Source: Primula veris (lineage: Eukaryota > Streptophyta > Magnoliopsida > Ericales > Primulaceae). Taken from it: 64,000 nt of DNA. Within the stretch, counting starts at the first letter, position 1, and the number at the start of each line of letters is the position of its first letter. The translations under genes were made by a program, and so were the position numbers. The notes under the pieces were generated by a model that was given only the letters and a program-made list of their open reading frames with translations, searched no databases and was not told the DNA's origin. Positions 59,801 to 64,000 of this stretch are shown here, piece after piece. The stretch covers positions 29,870,702 through 29,934,701 of the forward strand of contig OY821743.1 in NCBI GenBank assembly GCA_963682055.1. The letters run 5' to 3'.

Positions 59801-62800
59801 AGATATGACCATAATATTGATCTCAGATTAATCTGGTTTTTATAAAAGGTCATTTGACTTTGAAAAATATAAGGCACATTAAAGATGTCTGCCTAACCCT
59901 AATGTTTTGCAGTATAAACTGTACACATGACCAAATTGTTCTCAAATTTAACGAGTTTTTATCAAAGATTATTGACTTTGAGAAATTTAAGGCATATGAG
60001 ATACCTAGACTAGTCACTCTAGTTACCTAATTAAATACTTGACAATTAATTCAAATTATTTAGAGTATACAATGCACTCACAATGGTCTAGATTTAAGCA
60101 ATGAATTTTGTAATTTTATTTTTATATAATTTTAATATATAAAATAAGAATTATGATTTTGTAAATTAAAAACTAATTTTACAACATAATAAAAACTCAA
60201 ATAAAATTATATAACTCTAGTTGATCTTATCCTAAACTTAAGTATTAATTAAAAATAATAAAAAAAAAAGTTCAATAATTTTAATATATCTTTTGTTATA
60301 TATTAAAATTAAAATTATATAAAAAGAAATTACAAAACTCACGCCTAAATATAAAGCATTAAATTGTCTTAATTTTATCCGTTAGATTTAACTATAGAGT
60401 ATGTTAGTGCATTATAAACTTTTTAGAGAATTTGAATCATTTGGCAGTACACAATGTGTTTCATTCCTTAAAATTACTATTAACACTTTTTTTTAACAAA
60501 CTATAGTGATAAAAAAAAAAAAGAAGGGAAACCCTAACAAATACCCCCTAGGCATTAGTTAAAAACGTTTGGATTGTGTTTTTACATGTTTATTATGCCA
60601 AGTTATTAATAACAATTCCTGTTTTTAACTAAATTAAGAACATAATTTTGGTAATGTTACAATGGTATGGTAATACACATAACAATTAAATCTTATACAT
60701 ACAATTATTTTTGTATTAAATGCACTTGATTTTAGAAAGTGATTAAATGCTTAAACGATAGTCAAACCGAAAAAAGAAAAAGAAAAATACCTTCTGGTAT
60801 GTCTGCTGCTATAACAGCAATTTCTGCCAGAAACCAAAGGCACAACTTCACATATTTCGGATATTCAACCTTACATAACTCTGATAGATGTTTGCCTAAT
60901 TAAACCATACGAGAAAGAAATATTAGTAAAAGTAAACGTGTGGGTTATCTTATGGCATGGTATATTGAATTATTAATTATTCCTGGGTTGTCTTAATATT
61001 CTTAGGGAAAGCAACTCTTTGATAAATTTGCATATTATAAAATGCTATTGTTTTAGTAAGTACTTGGCCTGTTTGAATTTAAAGTTACAATAGAAAACTG
61101 ATTAAGATGTTACAACTATTTCTTCTAAAGCGTTTGCAACGATATATATCTATTTTTGACGGATGTTTCGAGCTTGGGTTGGAGTTGTACTTTAGAGAGA
61201 CGTTCGGCCATAGCAAGCCAAGAAAATTGGGCCATTATAGTCAAATTTGCATGAATGCCTCTTAAAACGGACCTAGAGAGGCCAATCATCTGCAAAACTT
61301 TAGCTAAATTAAAAGGGATTGTAACGTTTAGTACCTATTGTCGTACTTAATTATCAAAACCAATCAGGTTTTAAGTATCAAACTATGCAATCTCTTTCCA
61401 CTTTTTTCCGTTTGTTCCCGCTTGCAAAGGTAGGTGTTTGCCTGTTAGGGTTTGTTTTATTGTGTTTCTAAGTTCCTTTTTTATTCGCAGTTTCGTTTTT
61501 TTGAGTCTGATCTTGTCCATTCACAAACTACGAAACATGTATCGATAAGTCCATTCATTATTAAACACAAGAATATGATTATAGTCTGGAAAAAATAATT
61601 TCCTAAGTGGCTGGGTTAGATGTAAAAACTACGTAAATGCCTGTTTCATGGATTGATTCTCAGCTTAAAATTGATAAGTATTCTTGGACGTGAAATGGCG
61701 TAACAATGAACTTGAATTACTTACATTCCCTTTATTTTTATAAAACAACAACACAATATATGTTGAGATCTTAATTACCTGTAGTTACACCAAGATTAGC
61801 TGCGAGGGACTGGATTATGAGAGCAAATATCAAACCAATTAGGATCACCCATAGCAGCTGTAATAATATTATAATCAATTTAATAATTTATAGGAGTTAA
61901 TTTATGGTCCTTCATTCTCAGTTTCTAGCTTGTCGTAGAAAATTTTAGAAAATGCACACGTAATTTTTTTAATTATATTTTTTAATGGAGGTGATCCCAG
62001 GTTTGAGATAGAATCAGAATTTAGAGAATGGCTAGTTTCGATACAATTTTGTCATAAATTGATAAATTTATACGTACTGTACAACTTCAAGGCGTCATTA
62101 ATAGAACGTGCTTTCTGTGACAATTAGTTGTACATTTGAGGTATAAATTTTACTATCACTGGCAATATCTTTTACACATTTTTTTATGTGGACATTGTCA
62201 CAAAAGTCCCAACCACTTGTGTTGTGTTTTCTTTGACTCTCGAATAATTCATTTTAGTGGGACATTTGTTTCTTCACTTTTTTTTACCTTAATTTTTTTT
62301 TTTACCCTGATTTTTTTTTCTTTTCTTTTTGTACCTTCATTTTTTTTTTTTTTATCTTGGTTTCTACTTCTTTTTTCATTTTTGGTCAATTTCCAAACAC
62401 TAAAACTTAAACAAGTGACTTTATTAAGGCGTGTTTTTTGAGAATTTGAAAAAAATGTCAAATAGAAACAAAGGTAAAAAAAAAACTAAGAGATTAAGAT
62501 ACAAAAATGGAAAAAGTGAAAAATTGAAGGTATAAAAAGATATAAATCCCGTTTCATTGTTTGACGAAGTTCGTTTACTTCTTTCTATTTTCCTCACAGT
62601 CGAGTGGTACTCATTAAAATCAAACGATTTTATTTAGACGTAGACACACAGAGTGATTTTACCGACAACGCTTTGTAGGTTTTATAAGCCAAGAACACAA
62701 ACAGATTTTTATTTCTAGCTGCTAAAATTACATAATCTTAATATACCTGATATCCATGATTAGCTCCGGCTTGCAAATCAGTTTGCACTGTGACATTAAA

Positions 62801-64000
62801 ATAAAATAAAAATTACTAACTACATATGTTTTCTTAAAAATAGCTAATATGTAGTTCAATTTAGTCAAACCACTTGCCCCTTCCCTTTTTATCTAGTTAA
62901 GCGAATACACAAGAGATCACTTGGTTCACATTCATGTAACGTAAATACGTAATGAAATAGTTCTATCTTAATTCTTATGGGTGATATCATAGATATCAGG
63001 CTGATATTCCTATTATTTTGGAACAGAAAAAAAGAAGAAGGAAATTTAGACTATTTTTATAAGAGGGGGAAGTATAAAACCAGGTACCGGTATACTTTCT
63101 CCGTATCAATTTATATGTCATATACAAAATCATATGTAATTTTGATCGATTTTGTACATGTAACTAAATTACTAAAATGATTTTAAAAAAAATTCTATCA
63201 TATAGTTTAACATTTAAACTATGTAAAAAAAAATTAAAATTTTTCGTCTCGGTAATTTAGTTATATTTTCAAACCCGATCAAAATTATGCGAAATCGTGG
63301 AGGACATGGTAATTGATACGGAGGGAGTATATAGTTGGTTATGTGAGGTACATATCAAGAAAAAAAAGTGTAAATTGCATGGTCAGCATTTTATAAAAAA
63401 GTTGATACTCATCTCCACTTGTAATTAAACTATATGATTAGAAAAAAAAAAAGGATGATGACTCTAGTCTTTTTCCCATCTTTTTTAATAAACGATCGCC
63501 ATGGATGGCATCACTTACAGACATAAACCCAAGTTTTTTACTAATTACTATAAGGGTTCTTGTCAATGATTAATTAAGTAAACTAATAATATTTTTTAAA
63601 TTAGAACCTATCTACTGTAATAGTAAACTTAGATATATCCGTTTACAAACTTATCCTTTCATTTAAACCTAGACTTGGTATATACAGGATCACGTTTTAG
63701 AGATGATTTAATCGTCACCATCAATCCGTCATATATTTAAATAATATTCAGAGAATAATTTCTTTGTCCGTAACAAAACGCATGATAGACATATCCGTCT
63801 AATGATGAACTCATATTGGAAGCAATTAATTGTTCCACATTTTCTCTTCTAGTTTTGATACATGTCAATATTAGTTAGTTCACTATATGTCCGATTAAAT
63901 ATTAGTTATTAATACGTCATCCTTCTTTCCGACCAGAACGAATCAGAGAGAGAGACTTACAATTTCCGGGGTCAAGATAAGCAAGGGAGACGAGGAATCC
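53811..64000 (-). CDS. NRAMP: NRAMP1/NRAMP6-type divalent metal transporter, N-terminus missing
   Basis: Proton-coupled importer of Mn, Fe and related divalent metals, multi-pass membrane protein. Minus-strand exons: 63961-64000+, 62747-62787, 61779-61857, 60791-60895, 58126-58235, 56055-56236, 55838-55907, 55548-55721, 55264-55368, 54486-54617, 54233-54328, 53811-54140; all GT-AG and in phase, 487 residues in the window. The metal-site motif DPGN (TM1) and MPHN (TM6, split across two exons) are intact. The signature [19 protein letters not shown] is present across an exon border. [20 protein letters not shown] and [12 protein letters not shown] place it with Arabidopsis NRAMP1/6 rather than NRAMP2/3/4. 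The first roughly 50 residues and start lie beyond the right edge. Appears functional. Confidence 0.95.
54681..54932. mobile_element. Stowaway MITE in NRAMP intron
   Basis: 252 bp between TA target sites. Ends CTCTCTCCGTCCCATTTTAT and AATTGGGACGGATGGAG, the classic Stowaway (Tc1/mariner) terminus. Noncoding. Confidence 0.88.
56790..57260. repeat. Decayed repeat with gcgctatagcg motifs in NRAMP intron
   Basis: Many short copies of ctatagcg, cgtaaatagcg and cgctatttac in both orientations suggest an old inverted-repeat element. It lies in the intron between exons ending at 58126 and starting at 56236. The rest of that intron shows nothing. Confidence 0.4.
58430..58580. mobile_element. Possible CACTA-type end fragment
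   Basis: Repeated gtcacaaa, ctgtcacaaa and gtcactaatcccgtcac, ending in tttttttgtaatgcac, which resembles a reversed CACTA terminus with subterminal repeats. Only one end is seen. Confidence 0.3.
58648..58960. mobile_element. Small element related to the SWI3C intron 1 repeat
   Basis: Starts actagtaatggtacccatgc-gatgcg and ends ttattataatagtatgat, the same end style as the repeat in SWI3C intron 1. About 310 bp, noncoding. Confidence 0.5.
59400..60050. repeat. Degenerate tandem repeat in NRAMP intron, about 5 units
   Basis: Units of about 115-165 bp, each with ttgacttgagaaatataagg, then gcacgtgagatac-like text, a cctaattaaat stretch and a tataaacagtacacatgacc-like stretch. Copies lie near 59419, 59532, 59687, 59861 and 59972. 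Noncoding. They account for part of the 2.55-kb intron 58236-60790. Confidence 0.7.
61858..62746 (-). other. NRAMP intron, T-rich, noncoding
   Basis: Contains long T runs at 62280-62370. The frames over it (62136-62441 and its antisense) are low-complexity Phe or Lys runs and not genes. The intron 60896-61778 holds nothing recognisable. Confidence 0.5.
63095..63327. mobile_element. Stowaway-like MITE in the first NRAMP intron of the window
   Basis: 233 bp bordered by TA. Ends CTTTCTCCGTATCAATTTAT and TAATTGATACGGAGGGAG, in the Stowaway style. Noncoding. The rest of the intron (62788-63960) shows nothing. Confidence 0.8.

Noticed and set aside
62136..62461. Phe-rich and Lys-rich frames in an NRAMP intron
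   Set aside because: Homopolymer T tract read in two directions.
1..64000. tRNA genes, CRISPR arrays, riboswitches
   Set aside because: No tRNA cloverleaf or spaced identical repeats were recognised by eye; a tRNA scan would be needed to exclude a tRNA fully.

Overview
This is an AT-rich stretch of nuclear chromosome from a flowering plant, most likely a eudicot. Evidence: genes broken by GT-AG introns, plant-type PBC1, SWI3C and NRAMP proteins, a Cassandra TRIM with 5S-derived LTRs, a Ty1/copia element, MULEs and Stowaway MITEs. No bacterial, organellar or CRISPR feature was seen.

Layout. Positions 1-4700 (minus) hold most of the 20S proteasome beta-3 gene PBC1, running off the left edge; its first coding exon is only 6 nt. 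Positions 4701-39661 are a repeat-rich interval between PBC1 and the divergent gene SWI3C. It is built on a cassette of about 4.57 kb present three times: unit 1 about 9279-13853, unit 2 about 13854-18418, unit 3 about 25515-39730 and heavily interrupted. Each cassette carries a 94-codon coiled-coil ORF of unknown family (10596, 15165, 27927) and, about 2.75 kb downstream in units 1 and 2, the SWI3C 5' flank and first exon. Only unit 3 continues into the SWI3C body. Insertions are a Cassandra cluster (6173-9278, TSD TTTAG), a copia element (18419-25514, TSD ATTAA), and two adjacent inverted-repeat-ended elements (about 29811-39073). Each of those two contains a MULE, one coding for a FAR1/MULE transposase joined to an OTU protease domain.

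Positions 39662-52864 (plus) are SWI3C, a SWI/SNF chromatin-remodelling core subunit: 10 coding exons, 748 codons, every junction in phase. Positions 53811-64000 (minus) are 12 coding exons of an NRAMP1/NRAMP6-type divalent-metal transporter whose N-terminus lies beyond the right edge. SWI3C and NRAMP converge with 946 bp between their stop codons.

The most interesting signal is the cassette. It multiplied a promoter plus first exon of a chromatin-remodeller gene together with a small orphan gene. The orphan copies differ almost only by amino-acid-changing substitutions (13 to 1 and 20 to 1 in two by-eye comparisons) and stay the same length. All statements come from reading the sequence; no database search was run.
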